A model generated the notes under the pieces. The model had not been told where the DNA came from. It saw only the letters and a list, made by a program, of their open reading frames with translations, and searched no databases. A DNA stretch of 64,000 nt from Pseudomonas marginalis (GTDB taxonomy: Bacteria > Pseudomonadota > Gammaproteobacteria > Pseudomonadales > Pseudomonadaceae), in NCBI RefSeq assembly GCF_001645105.1, contig NZ_LKEG01000034.1, positions 124,223-188,222 on the forward strand, written 5' to 3'. The number at the start of each line of letters is the position of its first letter. Within the stretch, counting starts at the first letter, position 1. A program made the position numbers and the translations under genes. Shown one piece after another: positions 9,297 through 22,376 of the stretch.

Positions 9297-10169
9297 ATGG
9301 CCGTCAAGAAACGAGGTCTCGGACGTGGACTGGATGCACTGTTGAGTGGTCCGACCGTCACATCGCTTGAAGAACAGGCGGTGCAGGCCGACGAACGCGA
9401 GCTGCAACACTTGCCCCTGGACCTTATCCAGCGCGGCAAATACCAGCCTCGCCGGGACATGGACCCGCAGGCGCTGGAAGAGCTGGCCAATTCGATCAAG
9501 GCTCAGGGCGTGATGCAGCCGATCGTGGTGCGTCCGATTGGGGGTGGCCGCTTTGAAATCATCGCCGGTGAACGCCGCTGGCGCGCGAGCCAGCAGGCCG
9601 GCAAGGACACCATCCCGGCGATGGTGCGCGATGTGCCGGATGAAACCGCCATCGCCATGGCGTTGATCGAGAACATCCAGCGCGAAGACCTCAACCCGAT
9701 TGAAGAAGCCATCGCGCTGCAACGTTTGCAGCAGGAATTCCAGCTGACCCAACAACAAGTGGCCGAGGCGGTGGGGAAATCCCGCGTTACCGTTTCGAAC
9801 TTGCTGCGCCTGATCGCACTGCCGGAAGTCATCAAGACCATGCTTTCCCACGGCGATCTGGAGATGGGTCACGCCCGTGCTTTGCTCGGTTTGCCGGAAA
9901 ATCAACAGGTTGAAGGGGCGCGACACGTTGTCGCACGAGGTCTCACCGTTCGTCAGACCGAGGCCCTGGTTCGCCAATGGCTCAGCGGCAAACCTGCACC
10001 GGTCGAAACGGCCAAACCTGATCCGGATATCGCACGTCTCGAGCAGCGCCTGGCCGAGCGCCTAGGCTCTGCGGTGCAAATTCGCCACGGTAAGAAAGGC
10101 AAAGGACAATTGGTCATCGGATATAACTCCCTTGATGAGCTTCAGGGCGTCCTTGCTCACATCCGCTGA
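9297..10169 (+). CDS. parB: Chromosome-partitioning protein ParB (Spo0J), CTP-dependent parS-binding clamp
   Basis: ParB of 290 residues. The N-terminal KRGLGRGLDALLS is the ParA-interacting motif. The ParB/Srx CTPase box contains GERRWRAS, and LIENIQREDLNPIEEA is the second conserved box. The helix-turn-helix QQVAEAVGKSRVTVSNLLRL (about residues 150-170) contacts parS. A C-terminal dimerisation segment closes the protein. A perfect parS core is present in this window at 54317-54330. Confidence 0.97.
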   Translation: MAVKKRGLGRGLDALLSGPTVTSLEEQAVQADERELQHLPLDLIQRGKYQPRRDMDPQALEELANSIKAQGVMQPIVVRPIGGGRFEIIAGERRWRASQQAGKDTIPAMVRDVPDETAIAMALIENIQREDLNPIEEAIALQRLQQEFQLTQQQVAEAVGKSRVTVSNLLRLIALPEVIKTMLSHGDLEMGHARALLGLPENQQVEGARHVVARGLTVRQTEALVRQWLSGKPAPVETAKPDPDIARLEQRLAERLGSAVQIRHGKKGKGQLVIGYNSLDELQGVLAHIR

Positions 10170-10214
10170 AACATTTGCTTATGTAGCGCGTGATCGGAAA
10201 TCACTACCCGGCAG

Positions 10215-10243
10215 TTGAATAGGGGCAGAACCGCCCCTATACT
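10215..10243 (+). promoter_or_regulatory. Probable sigma70 promoter of the atp operon
   Basis: TTGAAT (10215-10220) and TATACT (10238-10243) are separated by exactly 17 bp and lie 75 bp before atpI. The spacer is itself an inverted repeat, ATAGGGGC/GCCCCTAT (10219-10226 and 10233-10240), which could also act as a weak parB terminator or a protein-binding site. Confidence 0.6.
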
Positions 10244-10317
10244 CTGCGCGCATTTTGTCGGCACAAATTATGCCAAGTTATTGATTTCCGGCAGCCGACC
10301 ATTGAGGAGCAAGAGTG

Positions 10318-11611
<1,294 letters not shown>

Positions 11612-11635
11612 GACCAGTCTCGACTAGTCTGATGT

Positions 11636-11657
11636 CCTTCCCGGTGAAACGGGAAGG
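11636..11657 (+). other. Intercistronic stem-loop atpB/atpE
   Basis: CCTTCCCG and CGGGAAGG form a perfect 8-bp stem around GTGAAA in the 133-bp gap between atpB and atpE. A-rich leader sequence and the strong ribosome-binding site GGGAGGAA precede the atpE ATG. Confidence 0.65.
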
Positions 11658-11729
11658 TGGCCCACCAGGGCTATGAAACGATTTGTTTTACCGCTTTAAA
11701 ATCTAAAAAACCTAAACCATACGACGTAA

Positions 11730-12002
<273 letters not shown>

Positions 12003-12004
12003 TC

Positions 12005-12020
12005 ACTCGAATTTTCGAGT
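12005..12020 (+). other. Intercistronic stem-loop atpE/atpF
   Basis: ACTCGA and TCGAGT pair around ATTT directly after the atpE stop: a 6-bp stem, weaker than the other three junction hairpins. Confidence 0.45.
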
Positions 12021-12059
12021 TGATTGGAGTGATGGACAACGAATGAGCGAGGTGTTGGC

Positions 12060-12530
12060 GTGAACATTAATGCAACCCTGATTGGCCAATCCGTTGCGTT
12101 CTTCATTTTTGTAGTGTTTTGCATGAAGTTCGTGTGGCCTCCGGTCATCGCGGCTTTGCACGAACGTCAGAAGAAGATCGCTGATGGCTTGGACGCTGCC
12201 AGCCGTGCAGCTCGCGACCTGGAGTTGGCCCAAGAGAAAGTGGGTCATCAACTGCGCGATGCTAAAGCACAGGCAGCTGAAATCATTGAGCAAGCCAAGA
12301 AGCGCGGTAACCAGATCGTCGAAGAGGCTGTTGAAAAAGCCCGCGTCGAAGCTGACCGTGTGAAGGCTTCGGCTCATGCCGAGATCGAACAGGAACTGAA
12401 CGGCGTCAAAGACGCGCTGCGTGCCCAACTGGGTGCTCTGGCGGTCGGCGGTGCTGAGAAGATCCTCGGTGCCACAATCGATCAAAACGCGCACGCGGAG
12501 CTGGTTAACAAACTGGCTGCTGAAATTTAA
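12060..12530 (+). CDS. atpF: ATP synthase F0 subunit b
   Basis: Peripheral-stalk subunit, two copies per complex; 156 residues. One N-terminal membrane helix ([24 protein letters not shown]) is followed by a long charged right-handed coiled coil rich in Ala, Glu and Lys. The start is GTG, in register with family proteins that begin [10 protein letters not shown]. The less efficient start codon is consistent with a lower expression level than the upstream atpE. Confidence 0.96.
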   Translation: MNINATLIGQSVAFFIFVVFCMKFVWPPVIAALHERQKKIADGLDAASRAARDLELAQEKVGHQLRDAKAQAAEIIEQAKKRGNQIVEEAVEKARVEADRVKASAHAEIEQELNGVKDALRAQLGALAVGGAEKILGATIDQNAHAELVNKLAAEI

Positions 12531-12542
12531 GCGAGGGCGATC

Positions 12543-13079
12543 ATGGCAGAACTGACCACGTTGGCCCGACCTTACGCTAAGGCAGCCTTCGAGCACGCCC
12601 AGGCCCACCAGCAGCTGGCCTCTTGGTCAGCCATGCTCGGCCTGGCTGCAGCAGTGTCGCAAGACGACACCATGCAGCGCGTGCTCAAGGCCCCGCGCCT
12701 GACGAGCGCAGACAAGGCCGCCACTTTTATTGAAGTGTGCGGCGACAAGTTTGATGTGAAAGTGCAGAACTTCATCCACGTCGTTGCCGAAAACGACCGT
12801 CTCCCGCTTTTGCCGGAGATTGCCGCTCTGTTCGACCTGTACAAGGCCGAAGCAGAGAAATCGGTAGACGTTGAAGTGACCAGTGCTTTTGCATTGAACC
12901 AAGAACAGCAAGACAAACTCGCCAAGGTTCTCAGTGCACGACTCAATCGGGAAGTGCGCCTGCAAGCTTCGGAGGACGCATCCCTGATTGGTGGTGTTGT
13001 TATCCGTGCCGGCGACCTGGTTATCGATGGCTCGATTCGCGGCAAAATCGCGAAACTTGCCGAAGCATTGAAATCTTGA
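12543..13079 (+). CDS. atpH: ATP synthase F1 subunit delta
   Basis: Delta subunit, linking the peripheral stalk to the top of the F1 head; 178 residues. N-terminal helical domain ([17 protein letters not shown]) and C-terminal segment with the family signature [22 protein letters not shown]. It begins 12 bp after atpF and stops 21 bp before atpA, with no hairpin at either junction. Confidence 0.96.
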
Positions 13080-13100
13080 GTTTGAAGGGGCAGCAGAGCA

Positions 13101-14645
13101 ATGCAGCAACTCAATCCTTCCGAAATAAGTGAAATTATCAAGGGCCGCATCGACAAGCTCGATGTGACCTCCCAAGCCCGTAACGAAGGCACTGTCGTCA
13201 GCGTATCTGACGGCATCGTGCGGATTCACGGTCTGGCCGACGTTATGTACGGCGAGATGATCGAGTTTCCGGGCGGCGTCTACGGTATGGCCCTCAACCT
13301 GGAGCAAGACTCCGTAGGTGCCGTTGTATTGGGCGCGTACACCAGTCTGGCTGAAGGCATGAGCGCCAAGTGCACCGGCCGCATCCTGGAGGTTCCGGTT
13401 GGTAAGGAACTGCTGGGTCGCGTAGTCGACGCACTGGGTAACCCTGTTGACGGTAAAGGTCCACTGGGCAACACCGAGACCGACGCGGTCGAGAAAGTTG
13501 CTCCAGGCGTGATCTGGCGTAAGTCGGTAGACCAGCCTGTACAGACTGGCTACAAGGCTGTCGATGCCATGATCCCTGTCGGCCGTGGCCAGCGTGAGCT
13601 GATCATCGGTGACCGTCAGATCGGTAAAACCGCTCTGGCGATCGACGCGATCATCAATCAGAAGAACAGCGGCATTTTCTGCGTCTACGTAGCCATCGGT
13701 CAGAAGCAATCGACCATCGCCAACGTGGTTCGCAAGCTGGAAGAAAACGGCGCCCTGGCCAACACGATCATCGTGGCTGCCAGTGCTTCGGAATCTCCTG
13801 CGCTGCAATTCCTGGCACCGTACTCCGGTTGCACCATGGGTGAATTCTTCCGCGACCGCGGTGAAGACGCGCTGATCGTTTATGACGATCTGTCCAAGCA
13901 AGCAGTGGCTTACCGCCAGATTTCCCTGCTGCTGCGCCGTCCACCAGGCCGTGAAGCCTACCCAGGCGACGTGTTCTATCTCCACTCCCGTCTGCTGGAG
14001 CGCGCATCCCGCGTTTCTGAAGAATACGTAGAGAAGTTCACTAACGGCGCAGTGACCGGCAAAACCGGTTCCCTGACCGCATTGCCGATCATCGAAACCC
14101 AGGCTGGCGACGTTTCCGCGTTCGTTCCGACCAACGTGATTTCCATCACCGACGGTCAGATCTTCCTGGAATCGGCCATGTTCAACTCGGGCATCCGCCC
14201 TGCAGTGAACGCCGGTGTTTCGGTATCCCGTGTGGGTGGTGCCGCTCAGACCAAGATCATCAAGAAGCTCTCCGGTGGTATCCGTACCGCTCTGGCTCAG
14301 TACCGTGAACTGGCGGCATTCGCCCAGTTCGCTTCTGACCTGGACGAAGCGACCCGTAAGCAACTTGAGCATGGTCAGCGCGTTACCGAGCTGATGAAGC
14401 AGAAGCAATACGCCCCAATGTCGATCGCTGACATGGCGTTGTCGCTGTATGCCGCTGAGCGTGGGTTCCTGACCGACGTTGAAATCGCCAAGGTCGGCAG
14501 CTTTGAACAAGCGCTGATTGCTTACTTCAACCGCGATCACGCCGAATTGATGGCGAAGATCAACGTGAAGGGTGACTTCAATGACGATATCGACGCTGGC
14601 ATGAAAGCCGGTATCGAGAAGTTCAAGGCCACCCAAACCTGGTAA
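13101..14645 (+). CDS. atpA: ATP synthase F1 subunit alpha
   Basis: Regulatory nucleotide-binding subunit of F1, three copies per complex; 514 residues. Walker A is [13 protein letters not shown] (about residue 170), and the alpha/beta signature [21 protein letters not shown] is present. Followed by a perfect GNRA-loop hairpin before atpG. No DnaA nonamers were seen in this or the neighbouring atp genes, unlike the flanking regions. Confidence 0.98.
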   Translation: MQQLNPSEISEIIKGRIDKLDVTSQARNEGTVVSVSDGIVRIHGLADVMYGEMIEFPGGVYGMALNLEQDSVGAVVLGAYTSLAEGMSAKCTGRILEVPVGKELLGRVVDALGNPVDGKGPLGNTETDAVEKVAPGVIWRKSVDQPVQTGYKAVDAMIPVGRGQRELIIGDRQIGKTALAIDAIINQKNSGIFCVYVAIGQKQSTIANVVRKLEENGALANTIIVAASASESPALQFLAPYSGCTMGEFFRDRGEDALIVYDDLSKQAVAYRQISLLLRRPPGREAYPGDVFYLHSRLLERASRVSEEYVEKFTNGAVTGKTGSLTALPIIETQAGDVSAFVPTNVISITDGQIFLESAMFNSGIRPAVNAGVSVSRVGGAAQTKIIKKLSGGIRTALAQYRELAAFAQFASDLDEATRKQLEHGQRVTELMKQKQYAPMSIADMALSLYAAERGFLTDVEIAKVGSFEQALIAYFNRDHAELMAKINVKGDFNDDIDAGMKAGIEKFKATQTW

Positions 14646-14651
14646 GCCGCA

Positions 14652-14673
14652 GCGGGAGCCGCAAGGCTCCCGC
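14652..14673 (+). other. Intercistronic stem-loop atpA/atpG
   Basis: GCGGGAGCC and GGCTCCCGC form a perfect 9-bp stem capped by a GCAA (GNRA) tetraloop, between the atpA stop and the atpG ribosome-binding site. Without a T-run it is more likely an mRNA-stability or attenuation element than a full terminator. Confidence 0.7.
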
Positions 14674-14695
14674 TTGCTAACCTGATAGGTGTTAC

Positions 14696-15556
14696 ATGGC
14701 AGGCGCAAAAGAGATTCGCAGTAAGATTGCGAGCATCAAAAGCACGCAAAAAATTACCAGCGCCATGGAAAAAGTGGCGGTCAGCAAAATGCGCAAGGCA
14801 CAAATGCGCATGGCTGCTAGCCGTCCTTATGCGGAACGTATCCGCCAGGTAATTGGGCATCTGGCCAACGCCAACCCGGAATACCGCCACCCGTTCATGA
14901 TCGAACGCGCCGTCAAGCGTGTGGGTTATGTGGTAGTGAGCAGTGACCGTGGTTTGTGCGGTGGTTTGAATACCAACCTGTTCAAGGCCCTGGTCAAGGA
15001 CATGGCGGTAAACCGCGAAAACGGCGTCGAGATCGATCTGTGTGTAGTTGGTAGCAAGGGTGCGGCCTTTTTCCGTAACTTCGGCGGTAACGTCGTTGCA
15101 GCTATCAGCCACCTGGGTGAAGAGCCGTCGATCAATGATTTGATCGGCAGTGTGAAGGTGATGCTGGATGCGTACTTGGAAGGCCGGATTGACCGCCTGT
15201 CCGTGGTATCCAACAAGTTCATCAACACCATGACCCAGCAGCCAACCGTGGAGCAATTGATTCCACTGGTGGCGACTCCGGATCAGGAACTCAAGCACCA
15301 CTGGGACTACCTCTACGAACCAGACGCCAAAGAGCTGCTTGACGGCTTGATGGTGCGCTACGTGGAGTCGCAGGTGTACCAGGCGGTGGTCGAGAACAAC
15401 GCAGCTGAACAAGCGGCGCGGATGATCGCGATGAAAAACGCTACCGATAACGCCGGTGATCTGATCAGCGATTTGCAGCTGATCTACAACAAGGCGCGTC
15501 AGGCTGCGATCACCCAAGAGATCTCGGAAATCGTCGGCGGCGCTGCCGCGGTTTAA
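14696..15556 (+). CDS. atpG: ATP synthase F1 subunit gamma
   Basis: Central rotor shaft of F1; 286 residues. The conserved N-terminus [20 protein letters not shown] and C-terminal [26 protein letters not shown] helix (here [19 protein letters not shown]) form the coiled-coil shaft; [13 protein letters not shown] is the Rossmann-domain signature. One copy per complex. Confidence 0.97.
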   Translation: MAGAKEIRSKIASIKSTQKITSAMEKVAVSKMRKAQMRMAASRPYAERIRQVIGHLANANPEYRHPFMIERAVKRVGYVVVSSDRGLCGGLNTNLFKALVKDMAVNRENGVEIDLCVVGSKGAAFFRNFGGNVVAAISHLGEEPSINDLIGSVKVMLDAYLEGRIDRLSVVSNKFINTMTQQPTVEQLIPLVATPDQELKHHWDYLYEPDAKELLDGLMVRYVESQVYQAVVENNAAEQAARMIAMKNATDNAGDLISDLQLIYNKARQAAITQEISEIVGGAAAV

Positions 15557-16960
<1,404 letters not shown>

Positions 16961-16965
16961 TCCAA

Positions 16966-16983
16966 GCGCCCGGCAACGGGCGC
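16966..16983 (+). other. Intercistronic stem-loop atpD/atpC
   Basis: GCGCCCG and CGGGCGC form a perfect 7-bp stem with a GCAA tetraloop, 5 bases after the atpD stop. Same loop as the atpA/atpG hairpin. Confidence 0.7.
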
Positions 16984-17004
16984 TCATCAGGTTGAGGCAA
17001 TCAG

Positions 17005-17421
17005 ATGGCTATGACAGTCCATTGCGATATCGTCAGCGCGGAAGGGGAAATCTTCTCCGGTCTGGTAGAAATGGTGATTGCACACGGCGACCTGGGTGAC
17101 CTGGGTATTGCCATGGGCCACGCGCCGTTGATCACCAGCTTGAAGCCAGGTCCGATCACGCTGACCAAGCAAGGCGGGGAAAAAGAGGTGTTTTACATCT
17201 CTGGTGGTTTCCTCGAGGTTCAGCCGAACATGGTCAAGGTACTTGCCGACACTGTGCAACGTGCTGGCGACCTGGATGAAGCCTCCGCTCAGGAAGCCGT
17301 CAAGGCTGCCGAGAAAGCCCTGAACGAAAAGGGTGCGGACTTCGACTACAGCGCTGCTGCTGTACGTCTGGCTGAGGCTGCAGCTCAGCTGCGCACGCTC
17401 CAGCAGATCCGTAAGAAGTAA
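17005..17421 (+). CDS. atpC: ATP synthase F1 subunit epsilon
   Basis: Epsilon subunit, which couples gamma to the c ring and can inhibit ATP hydrolysis; 138 residues. N-terminal beta-sandwich ([44 protein letters not shown]) and a C-terminal two-helix domain ([17 protein letters not shown]). Last gene of the operon; a strong terminator follows. Confidence 0.97.
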
Positions 17422-17456
17422 GCGGCCACGCCGTCATGCTTCATGCGCGATTGATT

Positions 17457-17490
17457 AAAAAGGGTAGCCTCGGCTACCCTTTTTCTTTTT
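17457..17490 (+). terminator. Rho-independent terminator of the atp operon
   Basis: AGGGTAGCC (17461-17469) pairs with GGCTACCCT (17472-17480). The stem is extended by flanking A and T runs and followed by TTTTCTTTTT. Classical intrinsic terminator between atpC and glmU. Confidence 0.9.
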
Positions 17491-17544
17491 CAGCAAAACA
17501 CTTCGTTGGTCTGACGCCGGACCGCCCAGGATTGGTAGCCATTC

Positions 17545-18912
17545 ATGTCTCTTGAAATCGTCATTCTCGCCGCGGGCCAGGGCACCCGTATGCGTTCGGC
17601 CCTGCCCAAGGTGCTGCACCCGGTTGCCGGCAACTCCATGCTTGGCCATGTTATCCACAGCGCTCGACAACTCCACCCACAGCGCATTCACGTGGTGATC
17701 GGTCACGGTGCGGATGTGGTGCGTGAACGCCTCGCCGCAGACGACTTGAATTTTGTTCTCCAAGACAAGCAACTGGGTACCGGCCACGCCACCGCGCAGG
17801 CGGTGCCGTTCATCACCGCCGATACGGTGTTGATCCTCTACGGCGACGTACCGTTGATCGAAGTGGAAACCCTGCAACGCCTCCTCAAGCACGTCGTGCC
17901 TGGCCAGATGGGCCTGCTGACCGTCGAACTGGACGACCCTACCGGCTATGGGCGCATCGTGCGTAATGCCGACGGCAAGGTCGCGGCTATCGTGGAGCAC
18001 AAGGACGCAAGCGAGGCCCAACGCGCGATCACCGAAGGTAACACCGGAATTCTCGCAGTACCGGCCAATAAGCTCGCTGACTGGATGAGCCGTCTGTCCA
18101 ACAACAATGCTCAAGGCGAGTACTACCTCACCGACGTCATCGAAATGGCCGTGAGCGATGGCCTGCTGGTCGCCACCGAACAACCCCACGACCCGATGGA
18201 AGTGCAGGGCGCCAACGACCGTAAGCAGCTTGCAGAGCTTGAACGCCACTACCAGTTGCGCGAAGGTCGTCGCCTGATGGCCCAGGGTGTGACCCTGCGC
18301 GACCCGGCACGCTTCGATGTGCGCGGTGAAGTCAGCGTGGGCCGCGATGTGCTGATCGATATCAACGTGATCCTCGAAGGCCGTGTGATCATCGAAGACG
18401 ACGTGGTGATCGGCCCTAACTGTGTGATCAAGGACAGTACCCTGCGCAAGGGGGCGGTGATCAAGGCCAACAGCCATATCGACGGCGCCGTGATGGGCGA
18501 GGGCAGCGATGCCGGCCCGTTTGCGCGGCTGCGTCCGGGGACAGTGATGGGCGCCAGGGCGCACGTTGGCAATTTCGTCGAGCTGAAAAACGCGAAGATG
18601 GGTGACGATGCGAAGGCCGGCCACTTGGCCTACCTCGGTGATGCCGTGATCGGTGCTCGCAGCAACATCGGCGCTGGCGCAATCACCTGCAACTACGACG
18701 GTGCCAACAAGTACCAGACCACTATTGGTGAGGACGTATTTATCGGCTCGAATAACTCGCTGATTGCGCCAGTGACTATCGGTGATGGTTCGAACACTGC
18801 CGCGGGCTCAACCATCAACCAGGATGTGGATAAGTCCCAACTGGCCGTAGCCCGAGCCCGCCAACGCAATATCGACGGCTGGAAACGCCCGGTCAAAATC
18901 AAAAAGACCTGA
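17545..18912 (+). CDS. glmU: Bifunctional UDP-N-acetylglucosamine pyrophosphorylase / glucosamine-1-phosphate N-acetyltransferase
   Basis: Last two steps of UDP-GlcNAc synthesis for peptidoglycan and LPS; 455 residues. The N-terminal uridyltransferase has [19 protein letters not shown] and [10 protein letters not shown]. The C-terminal left-handed beta-helix shows repeated hexapeptides, with [12 protein letters not shown] and the acetyl-CoA region [14 protein letters not shown]. DnaA nonamers occur inside at 17651-17659 and 18825-18833. It forms the usual pseudomonad glmU-glmR-glmS block after atpC. Confidence 0.98.
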   Translation: MSLEIVILAAGQGTRMRSALPKVLHPVAGNSMLGHVIHSARQLHPQRIHVVIGHGADVVRERLAADDLNFVLQDKQLGTGHATAQAVPFITADTVLILYGDVPLIEVETLQRLLKHVVPGQMGLLTVELDDPTGYGRIVRNADGKVAAIVEHKDASEAQRAITEGNTGILAVPANKLADWMSRLSNNNAQGEYYLTDVIEMAVSDGLLVATEQPHDPMEVQGANDRKQLAELERHYQLREGRRLMAQGVTLRDPARFDVRGEVSVGRDVLIDINVILEGRVIIEDDVVIGPNCVIKDSTLRKGAVIKANSHIDGAVMGEGSDAGPFARLRPGTVMGARAHVGNFVELKNAKMGDDAKAGHLAYLGDAVIGARSNIGAGAITCNYDGANKYQTTIGEDVFIGSNNSLIAPVTIGDGSNTAAGSTINQDVDKSQLAVARARQRNIDGWKRPVKIKKT

Positions 18913-18944
18913 GTTATCCACAATTTCACAGGCAGCATAACGCC

Positions 18945-19037
18945 AATGTGGGAGGGGGCTTGCTCCCGATGGCGATGGTTCAGTCGATGCAAAGTTGACT
19001 GATCTGCCGCCATCGGGAGCAAGCCCCCTCCCACATT
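18945..19037. repeat. REPIN (two inverted REP elements)
   Basis: A 30-base arm (18945-18974, containing GTGGGAGGGGGCTTGCTCCC) is repeated in exact inverted orientation at 19008-19037, with a 33-base spacer, and is followed by a T-run. Same REP family as those at 31658, 37535 and 46896. It may also terminate glmU transcription. Confidence 0.85.
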
Positions 19038-19113
19038 TTTTTTGTATAGCTTGAAAAAATGAGGTTTGCTGCTTGACGATCTTTCGCCGATAGGTTTTGA
19101 TTGCCTTCGTTAT

Positions 19114-19153
19114 CTTTCGAAACGAAACTTATCATCGCCATGTCGAAACGAAA
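19114..19153 (+). promoter_or_regulatory. Candidate operator of the DeoR-type regulator gene
   Basis: The decamer CGAAACGAAA occurs twice in direct repeat, at 19118-19127 and 19144-19153, 26 bp apart. The first copy lies within the palindrome TTTCGAAA (19115-19122). TTCG/CGAA half-sites are typical of DeoR/GlpR-family operators. The repeats flank the start codon at 19140, suggesting autoregulation. Confidence 0.4.
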
Positions 19154-19907
19154 TACACCCCAACGGCGCCACAACATCCTGACCTTGCTCAATGAACAGG
19201 GCGAAGTCAGCGTGGACGAATTGGCCAAGCGTTTCGAAACCTCGGAAGTCACCATCCGCAAGGACCTGGCCGCGCTGGAAAGCAACGGCCTGTTGCTGCG
19301 CCGCTACGGTGGCGCAATCACCATGCCCCAGGAGCTTGTGGGCGATGCCACTCAACCGGTGTCGGTCTACAAGCGTGCGATTGCGCGTGCTGCGGTCATG
19401 CGCCTGCGCGAACACGCGCGCATCATTATCGACAGCGGCAGCACCACCGCCGCGATGATACCCGAGCTGGGCCACCAGCCCGGCCTGGTGGTGATGACCA
19501 ACTCCCTGCACGTGGCCAGCGCCTTGAGCGAACTGGAACACGAGCCGGTGTTGTTGATGACCGGCGGCACCTGGGACCCGCATTCGGATTCGTTCCAGGG
19601 CCAGGTCGCCGAGCAAGTACTGCGATCCTACGACTTTGATCAACTGTTCATCGGCGCCGACGGCATCGATTTGCAGCGCGGTACCACCACCTTCAACGAA
19701 TTGCTGGGCCTGAGCCGTGTGATGGCTGAGGTCGCCCGTGAAGTGGTGGTGATGGTCGAATCGGACAAGATCGGCCGCAAGATTCCCAACCTGGAACTGC
19801 CCTGGAGCAGCGTCCATACCCTTATCACCGATGATCGCCTGCCGCTTGAGGCCCGCGACCAGATCCAAGCCCGCGGCATTACGCTGATATGCGCGGCAAT
19901 CATCTAG
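19140..19907 (+). CDS. glmR: DeoR/GlpR-family transcriptional regulator of the glm locus
   Basis: DNA-binding repressor of 255 residues. The N-terminal DeoR winged helix ([24 protein letters not shown], then [15 protein letters not shown]) precedes a sugar-phosphate-sensing domain ([33 protein letters not shown]). It sits between glmU and glmS, 10 bp before glmS, so control of amino-sugar synthesis is likely. The ATG at 19140 is preferred over an in-frame extension to 19101 because family proteins begin at [10 protein letters not shown]. Confidence 0.92.
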   Translation: MSKRNTPQRRHNILTLLNEQGEVSVDELAKRFETSEVTIRKDLAALESNGLLLRRYGGAITMPQELVGDATQPVSVYKRAIARAAVMRLREHARIIIDSGSTTAAMIPELGHQPGLVVMTNSLHVASALSELEHEPVLLMTGGTWDPHSDSFQGQVAEQVLRSYDFDQLFIGADGIDLQRGTTTFNELLGLSRVMAEVAREVVVMVESDKIGRKIPNLELPWSSVHTLITDDRLPLEARDQIQARGITLICAAII

Positions 19908-19917
19908 GAGAAACACC

Positions 19918-21750
19918 ATGTGTGGCATCGTAGGCGCAGTCGCTGAACGTAACGTAACCGCCATCCTGCTCGAAGGCCTCAAGCGCCTGGAATACCGTGG
20001 CTATGACAGCGCCGGTGTGGCCGTCTTCACCAATGCCGGCAAGCTCGAGCGCATGCGCCGCCCGGGCAAGGTCAGCGAGTTGGAGCAAGCCCTGCTTGGC
20101 GAGCCGCTGGTCGGTCGCCTGGGGATTGCCCACACCCGTTGGGCGACCCACGGTGCGCCGTGCGAACGCAATGCCCACCCGCACTTCTCCGGTGACCTGG
20201 CGGTGGTCCATAACGGCATCATCGAAAACCACGAAGTGCTGCGTGAGCAACTCAAAGGCTTGGGTTATGTGTTCACCTCGGACACCGACACCGAAGTCAT
20301 CGCTCACCTGCTCAACCACAAACTCAAGGACCTTGGCGACCTGACCGTCGCCCTGAAGGCCACGGTCAAGGAACTGCACGGCGCCTATGGCCTGGCCGTG
20401 GTCAGCGCCAGCCAGCCCGACCGCGTGGTTGCCGCCCGCAGTGGCAGCCCGTTGGTGATCGGCCTGGGCCTGGGTGAAAACTTCCTCGCCTCCGACCAAC
20501 TGGCCCTGCGCCAGGTCACCGACCGCTTCATGTACCTGGAAGAAGGCGATATCGCCGACATCCGCCGTGAAAGCGTGCAGATCTGGGACGTTAACGGTCA
20601 ATCCGTCGAGCGCGAAGCCGTGCAATACCGCGACGGTGCCGAAGCCGCCGACAAAGGTGAATACCGCCACTTCATGCTCAAGGAAATCCACGAGCAGCCA
20701 GCCGTGGTGCAACGCACCCTGGAAGGTCGCCTGAGCCAGAACCAGGTACTGGTCAACGCCTTCGGTCCGCAAGCTGCCGAACTGTTTGCCAAAGTGCGCA
20801 ACGTGCAGATCGTGGCCTGCGGTACCAGCTACCACGCCGGCATGGTTGCCCGTTACTGGCTGGAAGAACTGGCCGGCATCCCGTGCCAGGTGGAAGTCGC
20901 CAGTGAGTTCCGCTACCGCAAGGTGGTGGTGCAACCCGACACCCTGTTCGTGACCATCTCCCAGTCCGGCGAAACCGCCGACACCCTGGCGGCCCTGCGC
21001 AATGCCAAGGAGCTGGGCTTCCTGGCCAGCCTGGCCATCTGCAACGTCAGCATCAGCTCCCTGGTGCGCGAATCCGACCTGACCCTGCTGACCCAGGCCG
21101 GTCGCGAAATCGGCGTGGCCTCCACCAAAGCCTTCACCACCCAACTGGTTGGCCTGTTGTTGCTCACCCTGTCCCTGGGTCAGGTTCGCGGCACCCTGGC
21201 CGAAGGCGTCGAAGCGACCCTGGTCGAAGAACTGCGCCGCCTGCCAACCCGCCTGGGTGAAGCCCTGGCAATGGACAGCACCGTGGAAAAAGTCGCCGAA
21301 CTGTTCGCCGACAAGAACCACACCCTGTTCCTTGGCCGTGGCGCGCAATACCCAGTGGCGATGGAAGGCTCACTCAAGCTCAAGGAAATTTCGTACATCC
21401 ACGCTGAAGCCTACCCGGCCGGTGAGCTCAAACACGGCCCATTGGCCCTGGTGGATGACGACATGCCGGTGGTCACCGTGGCGCCGAACAACGAACTGTT
21501 GGAAAAACTCAAATCCAACCTGCAGGAAGTCCGCGCCCGTGGTGGCCAGCTGGTGGTGTTCGCCGATGAGAAAGCTGGCATGACCAACGGGGAAGGCACC
21601 CACGTCATCAACATGCCGCACATCAATGACACTCTGTCGCCGATCCTCTACACCATCCCGCTGCAACTGCTGTCGTACTACGTTGCCGTGCTCAAGGGCA
21701 CCGACGTGGACCAGCCGCGCAACCTGGCGAAGTCGGTGACGGTGGAGTAA
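19918..21750 (+). CDS. glmS: Glutamine--fructose-6-phosphate aminotransferase (isomerizing)
   Basis: Makes glucosamine-6-phosphate from fructose-6-phosphate and glutamine; 610 residues. The catalytic Cys follows the initiator Met ([13 protein letters not shown]). The glutaminase domain continues to about residue 240, then two SIS isomerase domains ([38 protein letters not shown]), ending AKSVTVE. Only 10 bp separate it from glmR, which leaves no room for a glmS ribozyme leader. Confidence 0.98.
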   Translation: MCGIVGAVAERNVTAILLEGLKRLEYRGYDSAGVAVFTNAGKLERMRRPGKVSELEQALLGEPLVGRLGIAHTRWATHGAPCERNAHPHFSGDLAVVHNGIIENHEVLREQLKGLGYVFTSDTDTEVIAHLLNHKLKDLGDLTVALKATVKELHGAYGLAVVSASQPDRVVAARSGSPLVIGLGLGENFLASDQLALRQVTDRFMYLEEGDIADIRRESVQIWDVNGQSVEREAVQYRDGAEAADKGEYRHFMLKEIHEQPAVVQRTLEGRLSQNQVLVNAFGPQAAELFAKVRNVQIVACGTSYHAGMVARYWLEELAGIPCQVEVASEFRYRKVVVQPDTLFVTISQSGETADTLAALRNAKELGFLASLAICNVSISSLVRESDLTLLTQAGREIGVASTKAFTTQLVGLLLLTLSLGQVRGTLAEGVEATLVEELRRLPTRLGEALAMDSTVEKVAELFADKNHTLFLGRGAQYPVAMEGSLKLKEISYIHAEAYPAGELKHGPLALVDDDMPVVTVAPNNELLEKLKSNLQEVRARGGQLVVFADEKAGMTNGEGTHVINMPHINDTLSPILYTIPLQLLSYYVAVLKGTDVDQPRNLAKSVTVE

Positions 21751-21760
21751 CCCGCTACGC

Positions 21761-21786
21761 CCTGGAGACCCGCCCGGGTCTCCAGG
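21761..21786 (+). terminator. Stem-loop after glmS
   Basis: CCTGGAGACCCG and CGGGTCTCCAGG form a perfect 12-bp inverted repeat 11 bases after the glmS stop. No T-run follows, so it may be a weak or factor-dependent terminator. Confidence 0.55.
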
Positions 21787-21810
21787 CTACCGCGAAAGGA
21801 CGCGACCTCG

Positions 21811-22173
21811 ATGCAAACCCCCTCCCTGATCCACCAACGTCTGAACAACCGCCGATTCACCGTCGTCAACAACGCCCAAGGACTATCTGGCGCGGGTACG
21901 GTGTTTCATTACCTTGTTGAAGGTGATGCCATTTCCGGCACTTACCAGGGCGGGCGGATTCGCCTGGGCACGCAAGTGGGGCGAGTGACCGGTGTGGATA
22001 CCATTGAACTGCTGTATCAGTGCCTGACGCTGGAAGGTGAGCTGCTGTCCGGTTGGTCACGTGGCAGGGTCGGCCTGGATCAAGCCGGGCGGCCTACCCT
22101 GAGTTTTGTATGGGGCTGGTTGTCGGGGGCGATTGGAGGAGGGCAATCCGAGTATGTCGAGCTTGTTGAGTAA
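21811..22173 (+). CDS. Small conserved hypothetical protein (beta-rich)
   Basis: 120 residues, no signal peptide, rich in Gly and beta-prone segments (GAGTVFHYLVEGDAISGTYQG, GTQVGRV, LLYQCLTLEGELLSGWSRG). It resembles a small soluble family that databases often label N-acetylglutamate synthase without evidence; the sequence has no GNAT acetyltransferase motif, so that label should not be trusted. Located 60 bp after glmS, with weak Shine-Dalgarno GAAAGGACG. Function unknown. Confidence 0.7.
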   Translation: MQTPSLIHQRLNNRRFTVVNNAQGLSGAGTVFHYLVEGDAISGTYQGGRIRLGTQVGRVTGVDTIELLYQCLTLEGELLSGWSRGRVGLDQAGRPTLSFVWGWLSGAIGGGQSEYVELVE

Positions 22174-22376
22174 GTCAAAAAGGATCCGAAAATAAATCGG
22201 AAAAAGGCAAAGAAAATCATGCAGAAATTTATAGCCGGCAATCACTGGTAGAGCCTATCTGGCCGTCTCCCGGCTTCCCTGCGTCGATTTTACGTACGGC
22301 AGAAACTCTTTCGTTTCGTGCAGGAAAACTGACCGGTTTACTCCCCGATATTACTTCTGCCCGCATCGGCGGCCTG

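Noticed and set aside
9921..9933. Palindrome CGACACGTTGTCG within parB, considered as a parS site
   Set aside because: Does not match the pseudomonad parS core GTTCCACGTGGAAC; only the 54317 site does.
12627..14708. Open frame of about 690 codons antisense to atpH-atpA
   Set aside because: Codon-bias shadow of highly expressed atp genes; no recognisable domain.
19908..19917. glmS ribozyme or riboswitch leader
   Set aside because: Only 10 bp separate glmR and glmS, and glmS ribozymes belong mainly to Gram-positive bacteria.
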